Assembly: GCA_950295325.1 (NCBI GenBank)
Contig: OX485804.1
Coordinates: 17,050,001 to 17,114,000 of the forward strand
Direction of reading: 5' to 3'
DNA from: Polytrichum commune
Taxonomy: Eukaryota > Streptophyta > Polytrichopsida > Polytrichales > Polytrichaceae
DNA length: 64,000 nucleotides
In this document: positions 12,787-26,284 of the stretch, in pieces
Layout: each line of letters starts with the position of its first letter
How positions within the stretch are numbered: position 1 is the stretch's first letter
Made by a program: the position numbers and the translations under genes
The notes under the pieces: model-generated
What the model was told of the DNA's origin: nothing
The model's database searches: none
What the model saw: the letters and a program-made list of their open reading frames with translations, nothing else

Positions 12787-14560
12787 TCTGTGGCTTGAAT
12801 TTGAGGGTTCTAACATACGGGGCTACAACAGATAATCAACACCCTGAAAACTGGTTCGAGAGATCGACGAGCTACAATGGATCCTCACAAACATGTGGAG
12901 AACTTGGTAATGTGCTTGAATCTTGAGCAAGGGAGTAGTGCAGGGCAACAGGAAGAGCAAGCATGTCATTCTGATGTCAAGGAAACCCATGGAAAGCAAG
13001 CTACCGGGCAATCGCTTCTTCCAGTCAGAGAGGAAAGTTGGCAGTTCAAATCAGTTGAGCACACCAAGTTAAGAGGAGAGTAATCTGGTTTGAGGAGAGT
13101 AATCTGGTGTGATGGAAATGAGGAAATCGCAGAGGATGGTCACAAGACAACAAGACAACATTTTATTCTTTGGACAATCAAGAATATGAGACGTGCATGG
13201 ACGCAGTTGATGAACACCATTGAACTGAGGTTCAAAAAACAGAGTTCCCGGATTCCCACAACTACCAACCACCAACGGGCCTACTTCCACTGAGATCGTT
13301 CTTGAGCTCAAGAAATTTATTGAGGCCGTTGAACTTGCAGGTTTATACCCCCATTTCTACTTGTTTGCGATGGATGACGGAAGAGTCTCCTCTTGAAGGA
13401 GACTTGAGTCAGCTACAAGAGCTACAAGTGTACGAAACTTCTGTGTCGGCGAAAGGCTTTGCTTGTGGTTGTGAGTTTGTTTCAGTAGCCAAGAAATTCC
13501 CACAAAAGTTTGGCTTGGGCATCACTGATGACAACATTTTAAGTGATGCGGATCAATTTGGGGAGTTATTTCACATGAGTAAGGAGAGAGTAGAGATATC
13601 AGTGGATTGTCTCGGAAAGGTCACTTGTGTAGCGAATGTTGCACAGAATTATCTGATCCGCCTCATCTCGATTTCTATTTACGGAGATTGAAAATTGGAT
13701 CAACTCATATGCACCTGAAAGAAGAATGTAAACAAGTATAGGTATGGGAGTTGCCAGTGTTTGGGGAGGTGTGGTTTTGTATATCAACATTTATCGTTGA
13801 AAAAAGTTTTCTACTCCCTCCACATTTTATCAGCTGTTTGAAAATTGCTTGTACAGTTACAAGTATCTATTGCCTCCAGAATGCGAGCTTCGTTAAAACT
13901 GCATAACAACCTACCATTGACGAAGGAGCTGAAGCCCTGAGTAGCTTGAAGGTACACAAGATACACCTCATCTTGCATTTAACTGGTTGGTAATTTACTA
14001 TTTTAAGACCCGCAGATGTCTATAGCCCACAACGACGTGATGACCACAGTATTGCACAAATTTACACCAGATAGCCTTCTGGGATTACATGAAGAAAACA
14101 TTTGTGAACCCCAGACACCCTACACCTGTAAGTGACAATCCAAGCATAATACAATAATGTGCGTACATCTGGCAGAAATCAAAAATGTTGTGGAATGGAA
14201 CAGTTGAGTACTGCTATCATAATTGTGATTCTGGCTTTTCAATAGCTATTATTGCATGACGTGACAAGTAATTTCAGTATAAATAACGTGGCTTTTTTGC
14301 TTAGAATTTTCAGACTGTCAAACTATATTACAGTTCCTCGTCGAACCAAGGTTGCAATTCTGGGGACCTTCCCATCTCAGAAGCTTCACAATTCTTGTGA
14401 TGATTGTAAAGGGCTCCTTCCCTGCTTAACTAAGGGCTACTTATCACCAACTTTCAGAGCACAGGCTATACTGATCCTCTCTACATATTCATTATTCATG
14501 TACAGATGCTGGCCAGCTAAGTAAGATAGGGGGTTTTCGGATTGACATTCCTTTGAGCCC

Positions 14561-17500
14561 CTAAGCAAGTGAGTTGTGTACTCTCTCAAGCAACTGCAAG
14601 ACATGGTCCACGGGAGTGCTTCTCTCCAAACAAGTCGAACTAGGGGTTGTCTGACCGAGGGTAATCACCCCATGCTGTTCACTCAAAACACTCTCTTGTT
14701 GAGTGCTCGTCAACTCCAAGAATTGGCATAGCATGTCACCATCCAGAACTTTACAGACTCCTGTCTGCAGTCCCACCCCCAATATGCATGGAGTATGTTT
14801 AGATATAATTCTCGTTAGCAATTGACAGAGCATTCCAACACACTAAAGTATGTCTCATTTGAATTCTGTAAGCAAAAGTTATGAAAAGTTGAAGTTTTAT
14901 TCAAGATTACTCAAAACCATCACAGAAGCCTGATGTTAAGGTGATGGATATTCTCAAATTTTATTTGCGCTTATTGTGCAAGATGTTAAGGTGTTGGTTT
15001 TGGGTGGGGTAATGGTTTTAGGATGCTCGAGCTTATGTTCAAAAGCTCATAAAGCACCCACAAATTTTGATAGTCAAAAAAATGTGGACAGAAAGCTTAG
15101 AGATGGTCAAGCAGCGGAAACAGATAACGCAGATATCTATTATCCAATAGACTCGAGTAGGACTGGAAATTGTGCACTTACAGGGCAACCTCTGCCACGA
15201 AAATCGTTATGACTGTTTCCCAAGAGTGGTGAGGTAAGGGGGTAGTGAGCAAGCCGTGTTTGCACAGCTTCCAGAAGATCATACTCCTCTCTGCACCCAC
15301 AGTGAAGGAGACACGGCAATATTAGATTCCTCCACTAGATAATGGTTGGAGACATTCCAGTTCTGAAGTTTACATGGTTCTTGTTGGCCATTGAAGTACT
15401 AGTATGTGTCTTATTTGAATTCTATACGCAAAAGTTGTAAGTGTTCGAAGTTTTATTGGTAGATGACCCAAAACCCTCATCCTGAGTATCACATGCTGAA
15501 AACTGCTCAGATAGGCATACTTAAAACTGACAAAGCGTAACACCAAGACTATGTACCACTGTCATACATTTGAAGCTGCCTAATGTATGACTGTGGTACA
15601 TAGTGTTGGATTTAAATTCATTGCTATATCTTGGCAACAAGTAGGCTATACACCTTGAACAACAATTAGAACAGATATTACATGAAAGAAAAGATTTCAA
15701 ACAGAATTTTTACCTTGTCACTTTGATGAAAATGAATACACTACCGAGAAGTGAGGTGGCAACCACAGATGAGTGGGTGGAATGAGAAACAGCATCGCTA
15801 CTACCACAGTTCTTCATACTATCTGGTGTGGGGCTTTCATAAGCAAAAGAGGCCTGCCAATTTCACAATTGAGATGTCAACATACAATAACCTAAAACAT
15901 AAAGAGGCAAAGATATCTGGTATGCACTACAATTGACATGCAACTTTCTAAGCAGGCATATGGATAGCACCAAACTTATATGGCAGACCATACTAATGTG
16001 CATATCAATAATTAAAGTAAATAAATAGCAGTAGACACTGAGCACTAAAACAAATGCTACAGGATACAGACGGATGGAGTAGAAGACAAACAGTGGCGCA
16101 ACAGCCGAGTCCATAGGAGACTTGAAATGCAAGTGTGAGGAAACTGGATAGCAGGCAATACTACATAGTGAACAGAGAGTTCTCAATACAGAAAGTTCCT
16201 ACTATTGCTGCAGAAGGAACACAAGAATCTAACCTTGTTGATTGTCTTCAATATTTCACCTACATGGTACCAGCAAGTCACAACCAGATTGCGCTCTGGA
16301 CTCACACTCTCTGCACACCCATCCAAACACATATATTGTGAGTAAATACACTAAATCGAAAAAACTGAATTTTTTATTCAAACAAATAACAGGGACATAG
16401 TCACAGGCTGTGAATATCTAGGTGGCAGACTAATATAGACATTGTCCAGAATAGTGAACAAAGGCATGTTGGAGGTAAAAAGCTCTCTGGATATAATCTT
16501 TAGGATCAGAAAGCCTTTAGGATCAGAAAGCTCTAAACAGTTCTCCGTAAATCTGATTTCCGTAAACAGAAAGATTGTTGTTACATTGTGAGTGAAAAAC
16601 AGAAGACGCCAGAACATCAGTAGGAACATATTGAGAAAACAAATAAGGTACCACACCTTCAGGAGTGATGGGGCATGACAGAGAGCAGAAGTTGCCCTCG
16701 CGATCTGTTACTAAAGCTGTGTCAAGATCCATGAGGACACAATCTGCCACAACCCTCCGCATTGGATCACAATACAGTTGTTCCAGCTGCTTTGTGACCT
16801 GTCCGCATAGAAACCATACACACAAAATTCAGAAATGCAACTGTCCAGGAACAGACTTAGAAATAGAAACATGGTGCTAGCACAGAGAATGTAAGACCAT
16901 GTTTTTATCTGTTTAAGAGCTCGGTGCTGATTCCTGAACAAACTAACTAAATCATTACCATCACATGGTACTCTAAACATGTATTGTCACCTACAGTTCC
17001 CCGCGCACCAAACGAACACTACAAAAATTATTCTGAATAACCCATGGCCCATCCACTCATGCAGTCAAATCTAGCAGTTACAAATACGTCCTGAACGCTA
17101 AGGAATTATCATTGCACAGATCAACATTTTGTCTAGCCAGCTCAATAATTTTCAAGCAGTCGCTGAAACGTCATCCATACATCAGGGCCTGAATATACCT
17201 CTTGATATGTGTAGAAGAGAACCCCATCACGGCAATCACCCACTGCAATCCTTGTCAGATGAACAGATATGGTGGTAATCATGAAGCGTGTTTTCACCAT
17301 AGAAAGTTTCCTTAGACGATGAGGTGATTCAGATGGAACCCCTAGACAAAACAGCTGTTTTGGCAGAAATGTTACTAGAAGAAATACCCTTAAGCTCTAC
17401 AAATTCAATACAGTAGTGATAAACTCTTGTAATCCATCTGCCACAACATCACATATCAAAAATAAAAACTATTAAGGTTACCTAATAACCTCCTATTTCC

Positions 17501-20500
17501 TTAATGAAAAGGAAACAAGTAAACAGGAAACAATTTGACCTAAATAAGCCTAAAAACTCGAGAGATACATGTTTAGGTGTCAGTTTATCACAGAAGGTTG
17601 ATCAACTCACGAAATTGCCAGCTGATGCAAGAACGTATTGACCTAAATAGGAGCTGACTGAAAGGACAACACCAGGTAGCAAAACATTGGTTCTAAGCCG
17701 CAATTGCCAAACTTCGCCATCCCTTATATCACTCTCATCCATTGAAACGGAAGAATCTGATCTCATCACCACATCTGCTGCTGATGAAGAGGAGCCTGGG
17801 TGGTTGGACGATGATTTAGCACTTGAGGAAGGAAGGTAAGATTGATTACTTGGCCCTCCATTCCTTGTCTCCAGCTGAAAGACCAGAATCCGTCCTTTTG
17901 CGCTGCAAACACAAAGCGTCATCAGTTAAGACCCCAATTATCTGTGAAGAGCAACCCACTGCACCTCGTACAGTAGAGGTAAAAGAAAATATTTTTAACT
18001 TCCTGAATGAAGCAACATAGTAGCATTCAGATCTTCATTATATATCTCCAGTGGTAGGTTCCCATCAGTTGAATGGCCAATACCCCAAACTCTCTAAATA
18101 TTTATTCACAGGACCACCAGCTAGGAAGTGGCAAAGATCTGGGGCTGAAGAAAGCCAGCAAGGACCTTAAATGTAGAACTACTTGTTAATTTATTTGGAG
18201 TACAGTTATTTTGTGTACATTTTGATAGTATGTTGCAAGCATTTCCTCCAGGGCCATGGTGTCCAAAAAATACAAAACAATGAGCATGCCCTCCAGGACA
18301 GTGCATTTCCCATCATGCTAAAGAATGCAACCATGAGACCGCTAATCCAAAACCATACGTGTCAAGTTGGCCTTAAAAAATAAACGATTTAATATACCAG
18401 AATAAACATATAGAACTGGATGAAAGGATTTAGACTGCACATTCAAGAAGGACAAGCCAATGTATCTACATTCATCACCAAGAAGGAACTTCTCTCCCAA
18501 GGTACCTCTCTGCTTCTCCAGTTGGCATGAGCAAGGACATTCCAGGTGCAGCGAGACTGGTACCAACAAGCAAAAGCTGTTCATTTCCATACTTCCATAG
18601 TGCAATAGAGCGAGCAATTTCTCCATTCTCAAGAGTGTGGCAAGAATGATGGGTGCCACTGAGTGGATCAACACAACAGATGTCAGAAATTGGGTTGCCA
18701 TCAGGACCATTGTCCGTCCGCATCACAAGAAGTGTCTTTGAATCTGAATGATAGAGCACCCGGCGTGGTGTTCGACCAAGTGCTAGCTTTTGCACATTTA
18801 GTCGCTTCAAATGCTCCATCTCCACCTACTTATCAGGAAAGGTGAACCTAATCAGCATCAGCAATGCCCACAAGTGATGTAACTGATTCATACAACCTAC
18901 AGCAGATGGAGCAATCTGCACCTAACCCAATCATGTCAACATTCATAAAGTGGTCCATATTCCTGGTAAATATCTCTATGATCAAAGGGTGCAGATGCCA
19001 AATGGAAAAAAGGAGGAAGGACATTGCAAAAGAAATGAAGACACTACCGATCCTATTACAAGAAAGTCTATTACCAGTTACAAGAAATTTGAGAGAAACC
19101 AACCAAGTGTATGCTGCAGTCCGCCACAAAAAGTATGCCATTAAGACAGTCGATTGAGCTGACAGGTGCTGCATGAGTACAAGATGGAAATGATATTGAG
19201 GTATACGCAATGCATTGGCTTTGCCTTGCTGTCTGTAGTAACCAAGGTCTGTCGCTGAGGACTACGACATCAGAACGTAATGAATCCTGTAGAGCAATCA
19301 AAGATATAGGAGATACACCTATTCTTCTTACGGCGGCCAAATGTAGTGAAACTGCTCTCAACCCCTCCCAGCCATCCTGGCCACTGATGGTGCCCAAACC
19401 AGTTTTATCTGCACTGGGGTGTGAAACACCTAAACCTAGGGTTTGTTTCTTCAACACTGTAGAAGGACCAGGATTCACAAATGTAGAAGTAGCAGGCCAC
19501 TCATACCGCAATAGCATTCCATTTCTTAGGCCAGCCAGAATATAAAGACCATCAAACTGTGCAAGTCTCACACTTTCAGGAACACAACCACTTAGTGATG
19601 TTCCAACATTGCTTACAAGAGAAATCGAACCAACAGCCAGAGGGGCAAAGTTCCTTCCAGGAACAATTGAGAGAAGCTCAACTGATGGTTTATGGGTCCC
19701 TACAACACATATCCTGCCCATTTCTACACCTGATGGATTTCGGCTTTTGATTTCAGTTCCATCTACCAGACCAACTATTGATGGCGGCAGAGGAGAAGAA
19801 GTCCAATTTTCATCATCAGGGATAGATATGCAAGAGAGCTCCGCCGCCAGTAAACAGTACTGTATGTTGACAAGTTCAAGAGCTCCTCTTGAGTCTTTCT
19901 GAGAACCCAACATAACAATGAGTCCTGGTTTTGACAGAGCCAGTATGATAGTCTTGTGTGCTACTGCTCCGAGGCTAACAAAATGTCCCTCCAGAGGTTT
20001 CCATGAAGAGCAAACAGGAAATGGTGAGTCTATGCCTGCAGGATGAGCCAACTTTGTTGGGGAACACAGAATGACTTCTTTGCTGCAAACTTGTACCACA
20101 TGATTGTCCTCAATGGTCCCACAGGCAAGAGTCGAAACCCATGGTTGAAATCCAACAGCTTCCGTTATATCCACAAAATTGATACCAACTCTTAGCACTC
20201 GAGTTTCCTGTACAAAAGACATCACAAAGAATGCGTGGTATGGGTCCTTCCGGGACATGCGCATTGTGTACGTTCCTGTGACACCCTGAGCCCCCAGAAT
20301 GTCACCACTTGCACGAACATCCAGAAGCTTTCAACAAATAAGGTCTAGATTTAAAATTGAGTTATTTGGCATTCATCAATATTAATCTGGATATCATTTA
20401 CTATTGTAGATTCCACCTGTATCAATGTACCAAGATGTTAAGGAGGGTGTCACCTGATACACAGGAGAGGTCGTGTGCAGTTTGTCAACACTGATTCCAT

Positions 20501-23500
20501 TCCTTATCACTCGTAAAGACCCCTCAGATTCAGCTCCACAACACGCAAACATCTGCTCTTGATTCTCTCCATAGTAATCAACCAATGTAAAGTCAATGAT
20601 TGGAGCCAAAACCTGAACAAAGCTCTTGCTATTCAATATGCCATTTTCAGTACACTGAAGGACCTGTCCATCACCCATCTCCACAAAAAGTGCAAGGAGG
20701 CCTCCCTTTGCCCACAAAATGACATTACACGGCGAGCACTTGTGTTGACGTTGCAATATTTCAATTTGTGGTAAACCATTAGGAGTTTGTAAATTCAGAT
20801 GTGCCAAGTGGATGTCCCCCGTATCCATGGCCAGGGCAAGTCTTGGTTGACCCACAGGATTGGGTTCCCAATTCCATGAAGTGATGCTTGGTAAAGTTGA
20901 AGGATCGTCATCTGATTCCAAAGCTTCTAGTCTTTCATCCATGGTTAGAGAAGTCAAACGCTCCTTACACTTTCCATCTCGACCTCTTAATACAAGTTCA
21001 AGTAAGGCAGATGCCGCCACACTGTTCAACCTTCCTTCTTCATCTATATTTTTTGAAAAAGTACACACTCCAGCTGGTGAAGGATTATTGGGTTGTCTCA
21101 AGTCAAAGAGCAAGAGTTCTCCTGCACGAGAAAGTAGCAGATAACCAGGAGCAGCTGGAACATCCAAAATACTTAGCCCAAGAGTTGACATCCAGGGCCG
21201 GACATTGGAAAGGTCACACCGAGCCTTAAGTTGGATAATTCGCTCTTTCGTATTGCACATGAGGATGTGAAGTTCATTGCAAGAAGCACCTTTCCTGAAT
21301 TTCAATAATTAGAATATCAAAGACCAGATGTAGTATATATAACAAGTCACATCCAAAGTTCCAATAAACCAAAATCACAGGATCTGCTGTTACAGCCTGA
21401 CATTCTGTCAAAAGTCACCCATATTTAAAATGGATACAAAGCATGACAAAGGGTTGACCCAGTGATCAACACTTGTGGAGAAGAATGAGATCAACTCCTA
21501 AAATTTCCTCCCAGCAATACAATAAATCCCTCAACAGCACCCACCACCATTGCCATCAATATCAACCACTATCTGTAAATTACTTGACAGATCTACAGGT
21601 ACTGTAGATTGCAATAGGTAATGCACTCCCAACCGGCAAGAGGTAATGCAAATTTGTGACGCACCAAGATCGTGGAAGAGTCAATCTGCTAGAGAAAAAT
21701 GCCCACAACCTGCCCTTGTAATCTTTATAGTGAAGGAAGAAGCGACTTACCTAAATACAAGAACTGCAAGAACCAAATGATTCTCTGATTTTCCTCGTGT
21801 AAACTGATCATCTGGCATGCCCACAAATGTCATACTCCAAATACTTCCCCGGCTGTACAAAAGTTGATTCTCTTCCATTCCACTTGTGCTTGCTTCAGAT
21901 GATCCCGTTGAACTTATCCGCTCTCTTGGATAGTTTATTCTCTGAGATACACATCACATGCCTTGAAATTCATGTCCAATCACCATAAACAAAACTGGAA
22001 CATACAGACAATTGAACAAGTTTTTAGTTGCTCTTCACTAAACCAAGTGAATGTTAGGAAAATAAATAAGTTAAAAGGGTGAGGAAGATTGCTAACCTTG
22101 TCAACAACATTACTTCCTGAAGATAAAGATGTGGGGAATACTGCAAGTCTGTCTTCAAATGCAGCCACTGCTACAGCAAGGCCCCTGCAGATTAAGTTAA
22201 ATTTAGAACACAAGCTTTACAGAACATGGAAATTTCAGGAACAATAATTAAAACACACATCACATTCTCCATGATCATAAGAAAGAAAACACAAAGGCTG
22301 GATATTTCACCCTAAACCATCGGCATATATATGCCACATCTCATGACCATATTTCTGTCTACATTAATTCATTACCTGGACTCAACAGCAAGTAGTCGAC
22401 CCAACTCTCCCCTCATATTTCCTGGATGTGCAATATTGATGTGTGAAACAGCCAAAAATCTGAACAATCAGGTCAATTCAGAAGAACATGTTAGAATATT
22501 TCTTCATCTTACCAATCCAATATGCCCTTGATTTGTACTTAAGGTCATCAAAGATTTGGATAGCCCGACATTATTTCTATTTTAATTATAGTGCTCTTCA
22601 ACACTAGTGCTCTTCCAGAGGCAAAAAGCTAGCAACAATCAAGTAATATCAGAAACAACTAACAGTACAGAATACAAATGCTGCGTACAGGCACTTAATA
22701 CCTATGATGTTCGATGCTGAAGGTCAGGAAAGAAAGTTTCCCAGAGTCAGATAAGAGAACCAGTAAATCCTTTCCATTTGCCTGCAGTTCACCAACCAAG
22801 AGAGCGTCTTGACAAGCAACTCAACTCTTAAGATAAACACAACTCACCAAGGATATTGAAAAATTGATACTATGTTCTACCATTGCTGTAATTAGGACCT
22901 GCATCCTTGAGACACACCAATAAGATCTTATAAAGTCTTGAAGATCCACTACATCTGATTTTCTTGGAGATATTCATGAACATCATTTTAATTTAGACAG
23001 ACTACCAGAAAGATATTCACAAACAACCTGCAGTTGTGGACTGCGATGCCTCTCATTCCATGGCAGCACTTGAAGATCTTTAATACTTCCAAACACCGGT
23101 TGCTCACATACTGACTGGACAATACCGTCCTCACTTATAACCACAAGCTCCAACGATGTTTCCTGGTCATGCAGTACACGTGAAATAATACTATCAGTAC
23201 ACAATTATCACTACATTCAGACCAACTCCCCATTGGCAGCCTCTTGAGAGTATTGCTTCTCGGGAGGACTTGAAACAGGCATCACTAAAGACATTTACAT
23301 ACATTAGACATGCACCATCAAATAACTGAGTGGGAAAATCAACAACCAATATATATGTAATTTTGCTGCATTAGGTATCAAGTATGGAAATGAAAGGATA
23401 GGCGACATTGTCAAGGTTGGCAACAAAGAAATGTAAAAACTAGTGGCTTTGAAGAATTGACTCTTAAGAGATAGGGTCAACACAGCTGAAAATGTGAGTA

Positions 23501-24421
23501 ACGCCACATTCCCAAAAAGTACAAAGAAACCAGATTCGCTTAGCAGGAAAACCTTTGATGTACATAGGAACCTTCACATGAAATGACTAATCTCAAATCT
23601 CATTCTGAACTTCATCAAATTGTCTCTATGTAACCTTTAGTTTATTTAGTGACTAAAACCCAATAAAAAAGACCACTTTTCTATATACATGACAAAACCT
23701 CACAGATGTTTTCAATCACACTCCTCAGAATATGAGAGATTGTAGAAACAATCAAACCAAATTGATTAAGAAAGGTAAGCATCTAACCTTTGCTTCATCT
23801 ACACACAGAGACCTTGACCTTTAGTTCAAGTTAATAAAAGGAAAACCAATGAGGACCTGGAGCCCAAGAGCATCCAACATTGAGTACTTGACCGCCAATT
23901 TCTAAAACCATATTTGAAAGGTCTCCTTCAACACAACATCTGGGAGCTCGAGGCCAGGAATAATTGCTCTTTGTGATGTCAATGCAGTGCCAAAGATCCA
24001 ACTCAATGTGAAACAAATAGAATTCACCCCTAGAAGGTGTTAAGAAATCGTAATAGGAAAAGAAAAGCAGTATCAGAAGAATTGACAGAGACAATTTCCT
24101 CCACATTGCCATACAAATTACATACTAGGTCAAAGCCTCATAGCACATATAGGTGCACATCTTTCAGAATTTATCAGCTATCTCCAAATGCCAATTCATT
24201 GTAGGAGGGAAATTATCTGTAAACATTAGTATGGAATCCCAAACGCAGTAGGAAAGTAAGTAATATACCTTGCCCAAGACAACGTCAGACGTGGAGGGGC
24301 AGCGAATGTGTCCATAGACAGCATGCAATACAACACTACTTTTCAGCACACACTTTGCCAAGTATCGAGTTCTGTTGGCCTGCTCATCTGGGTCATCGCC
24401 TCTGCCATCCTGCACTGCCAT
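14561..24421 (-). CDS. CPSF-A/DDB1/SF3B3-like beta-propeller protein (At3g11960 type), 16 exons
   Basis: Third member of the plant CPSF160/DDB1/SF3B3 family. Relatives are nuclear scaffolds for pre-mRNA processing or DNA repair; this subgroup has no settled function. Minus-strand exons: 24269-24421, 23028-23162, 22702-22781, 22376-22459, 22097-22184, 21751-21941, 20454-21294, 19104-20285, 18506-18825, 17611-17902, 17199-17354, 16657-16798, 16234-16310, 15714-15853, 15182-15290, 14561-14764. They total 4194 nt (1397 residues), close to the length I recall for Arabidopsis. The N-terminus reads YLAKCVLKSSVVLHAVYGHI, then ETSLELVVISEDGIVQSVCE. Family landmarks include VGTHKPSVELLS, LRNGMLLRYEWP, VLSDRPWLLQTARQ, SDICCVDPLSG, RIAVGDCRDGVLFY, QLYCDPMRRVVADC and, at the C-terminus, VLDGDMLCQFLELT and LQLLERVHNSLA. 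Splice phases agree at every junction. Introns are short to moderate; intron 1 (23163-24268) is the longest. Exon 14's lower edge may be off by one base. Confidence 0.95.
15541..15609. repeat. Near-perfect 29-bp-arm hairpin in an intron of the CPSF-A-like gene
   Basis: The arms CACCAAGACTATGTACCACT... (15541-15570) and ...AGTGGTACATAGT-like (15581-15609) are complementary with few mismatches around a loop of about 10 bp. It lies within the intron between exons 14 and 15. It could be a tiny MITE or a hairpin-RNA precursor. Confidence 0.75.
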
Positions 24422-25535
24422 GGCTTCTTGGTTGCTTGATGATCACCTTAAAACTCCTCACCCTCACCGTTGCAAGAACAATTCTTTGCTTTCAGTAGCT
24501 CATACTAGATCACATTAATCCTGGTGTTGGCCACAAATAAAAAAATTGTGACATTTTCACCAACAGAGAATGCGATTGCATGTTGGTCATCCAGAACCTG
24601 CTTTCTGATCATCCAAAAGCTTCCAACTCCACACTCCTGACGGCATCTGTACTTGAGCTCTCGAATGCTATAATTTTGGAATCGCCACACATATCTCCCT
24701 TTGATAGTATCTGCGACTTTCTCCTTCAGCCATGTGCTCAAAAGCAAGCTAACCAATTGGCCACTTGATAGCAAGTGCCCATCAGAGAAGGATCATCACC
24801 GATTGCTCTGATAATTACCTACACACTAATAGATGGACAAAAAATAGCAATCCTCGGGAATGGAGCTGTACTGAAATTTTTCAGAGAGCATCTCCGAAAC
24901 CCACATCTCCGAAACTCACATCCTGAATATTGTAATCATAGAACCAATTCGCCTTGCTAAGAGAGAGGTCAACTCAGTAATAGGATATTGACCTACAGAT
25001 GGCTACAAAATTCTTCGCTTTTCCCATTTGATTGTCAGATACTAAATTTTGCAGTAAGGATATGTTGCAAGGACACAATCAAAGACTACCGACATTTTGT
25101 CTTACACCAATTCGATTTCGTCAACCTGTACCTTCAATAAATTTAAACCAAGTCGGAACTCTAAAAATAACTTCTAATTTGCGAAGTGGTAATTTACGCT
25201 TACATTGCTTCTGATCGAAGAACCACTTGAAGCTTTAAAATGAATATAAAAAACTACCAACAAAGTTCACAGCCCTACGCCAGCTCTAAACACTGTTTTA
25301 TTCTTTCGGCTCAACGCTGCAACGAGGAGGAACAGCAAATTCAAAATTTAGCGTCCAACAAGCCACCGGAGCCTCAATTTACTCTCAAACAATCTCCACC
25401 ATTTGCGTCCAATTCCGCTGCTTCGAAATCTCCATCAAAAAACCCCCAAAGAACTCTCCAATTGAATCTCCAGCGATGGACGATGACGAAGGGAAGGTCT
25501 CAGCAAGAGGGAGCAACCCGAGACGAAAGATCACC

Positions 25536-25550
25536 AAACCCTAACCCTAA
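25536..25550. promoter_or_regulatory. Telo-box (AAACCCTAACCCTAA) in the leader/promoter of the CPSF-A-like gene
   Basis: A double telo-box lies about 1.1 kb upstream of the start codon at 24421. Telo-boxes are known in promoters and leaders of plant translation, ribosomal and cell-cycle genes. The intervening GC-richer sequence (24430-25530) is probably a 5' leader, possibly with an intron. A 22-codon plus-strand frame starting at 25475 overlaps the box and could be chance. Confidence 0.6.
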
Positions 25551-25630
25551 TTGAAGTTCCATGGCCATCCACATGGAAGACTTCATGAAGAGCGGCAGGC
25601 TGGGCTGCCTTCAAGTGCCTGCAAGGGATT

Positions 25631-25683
25631 GGAGGGAGGGAGGAAGGGAGGGAGGAAGGAATGGATGAATGGATGGATGGATG
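25631..25683. repeat. GGAGGGA/GGATGGAT low-complexity purine tract
   Basis: Consecutive GGAGGGAGGAAGG-type and ATGGATGGATG-type tetranucleotide repeats, just upstream of the telo-box on the gene's strand. Confidence 0.85.
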
Positions 25684-25874
25684 TGTTATTGGATGAAGTA
25701 GCCGGCCATTGGATGGAAATGTGCTGTGTACAAAACATAGAATCTTGCCATTATGAGGCTTGGCCCTAATGTTATCCATTCAGTCATTTTTGATGGAGTC
25801 AAATATTATTGGGCAAGATGAGGTAATGGAAAAGGATAGGGACAGTCCTTATTGTGGATGAAGAAAAATGGATG

Positions 25875-26284
25875 CACGGGTAGATCACTCCATTGTCAAG
25901 CTGAACACCACGTGCGACCAAAAAAAATCTTCTTTTGGTAAGTTGCACCACCAAAATGGGTCAAAATTTTATCAAATTTTTTTCATGAGTAGATATACAC
26001 AGTACCTATGACATAGTCAAAAGTGGTAACTAAATTTGATGATTTGTTTTTTTCATAAAACATACCATTTCTAACTAGAATGACACATAATTGAACTAAA
26101 ACAATTACTAAGAAAAATAAAGATGACCAAAAATTTCAAAAAAGTATACAAAAGATACTATCAATGGTTATGTATATGTAGAAAAAATATCATAAATTTT
26201 AAAATTATATATGGCATGTAATATAGGGGTAGCAAACTTTGTCCGCACGTGGTGTCAACTTGATAATGAAGTGACCTCCCCGTG
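25875..26284. mobile_element. hAT-like MITE, copy 1, 410 bp with perfect 8-bp target duplication
   Basis: The ends CACGGGTAGATCACTCC and GTGACCTCCCCGTG are inverted repeats running about 40 bp inward through CACGTGCG. The element is flanked by AATGGATG on both sides (25867-25874 and 26285-26292), an 8-bp duplication typical of hAT insertion. The interior is AT-rich without coding capacity. A second, reversed copy is at 45160-45570. Confidence 0.9.

Larger units (their letters stand above)
9337..14560. other. Long gene-free interval downstream of the CPSF-A-like gene
   Basis: No gene is supported. It holds an imperfect tandem duplication (11375-11700), a CA microsatellite (12761-12786), and a 17-bp motif GAGGAGAGTAATCTGGT repeated at about 13075 and 13092. 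An open frame at 13302-13691 (plus) has fairly balanced composition, including AKGFACGCEFVSVAKKFP, and a different frame just upstream reads EIVLELKKFIEAVELAG. I recognise neither; they could be exons of an unknown gene or debris. Open frames at 9277-9680 and 11906-12259 are equally unidentified. Confidence 0.35.

Noticed and set aside
23831-24112. 93-codon minus-strand frame between exons 1 and 2 of the CPSF-A-like gene
   Set aside because: Exon 1 (ending VVLGK) and exon 2 (starting ETSLELVV) join in phase exactly as in the Arabidopsis protein, so this lies in intron 1.
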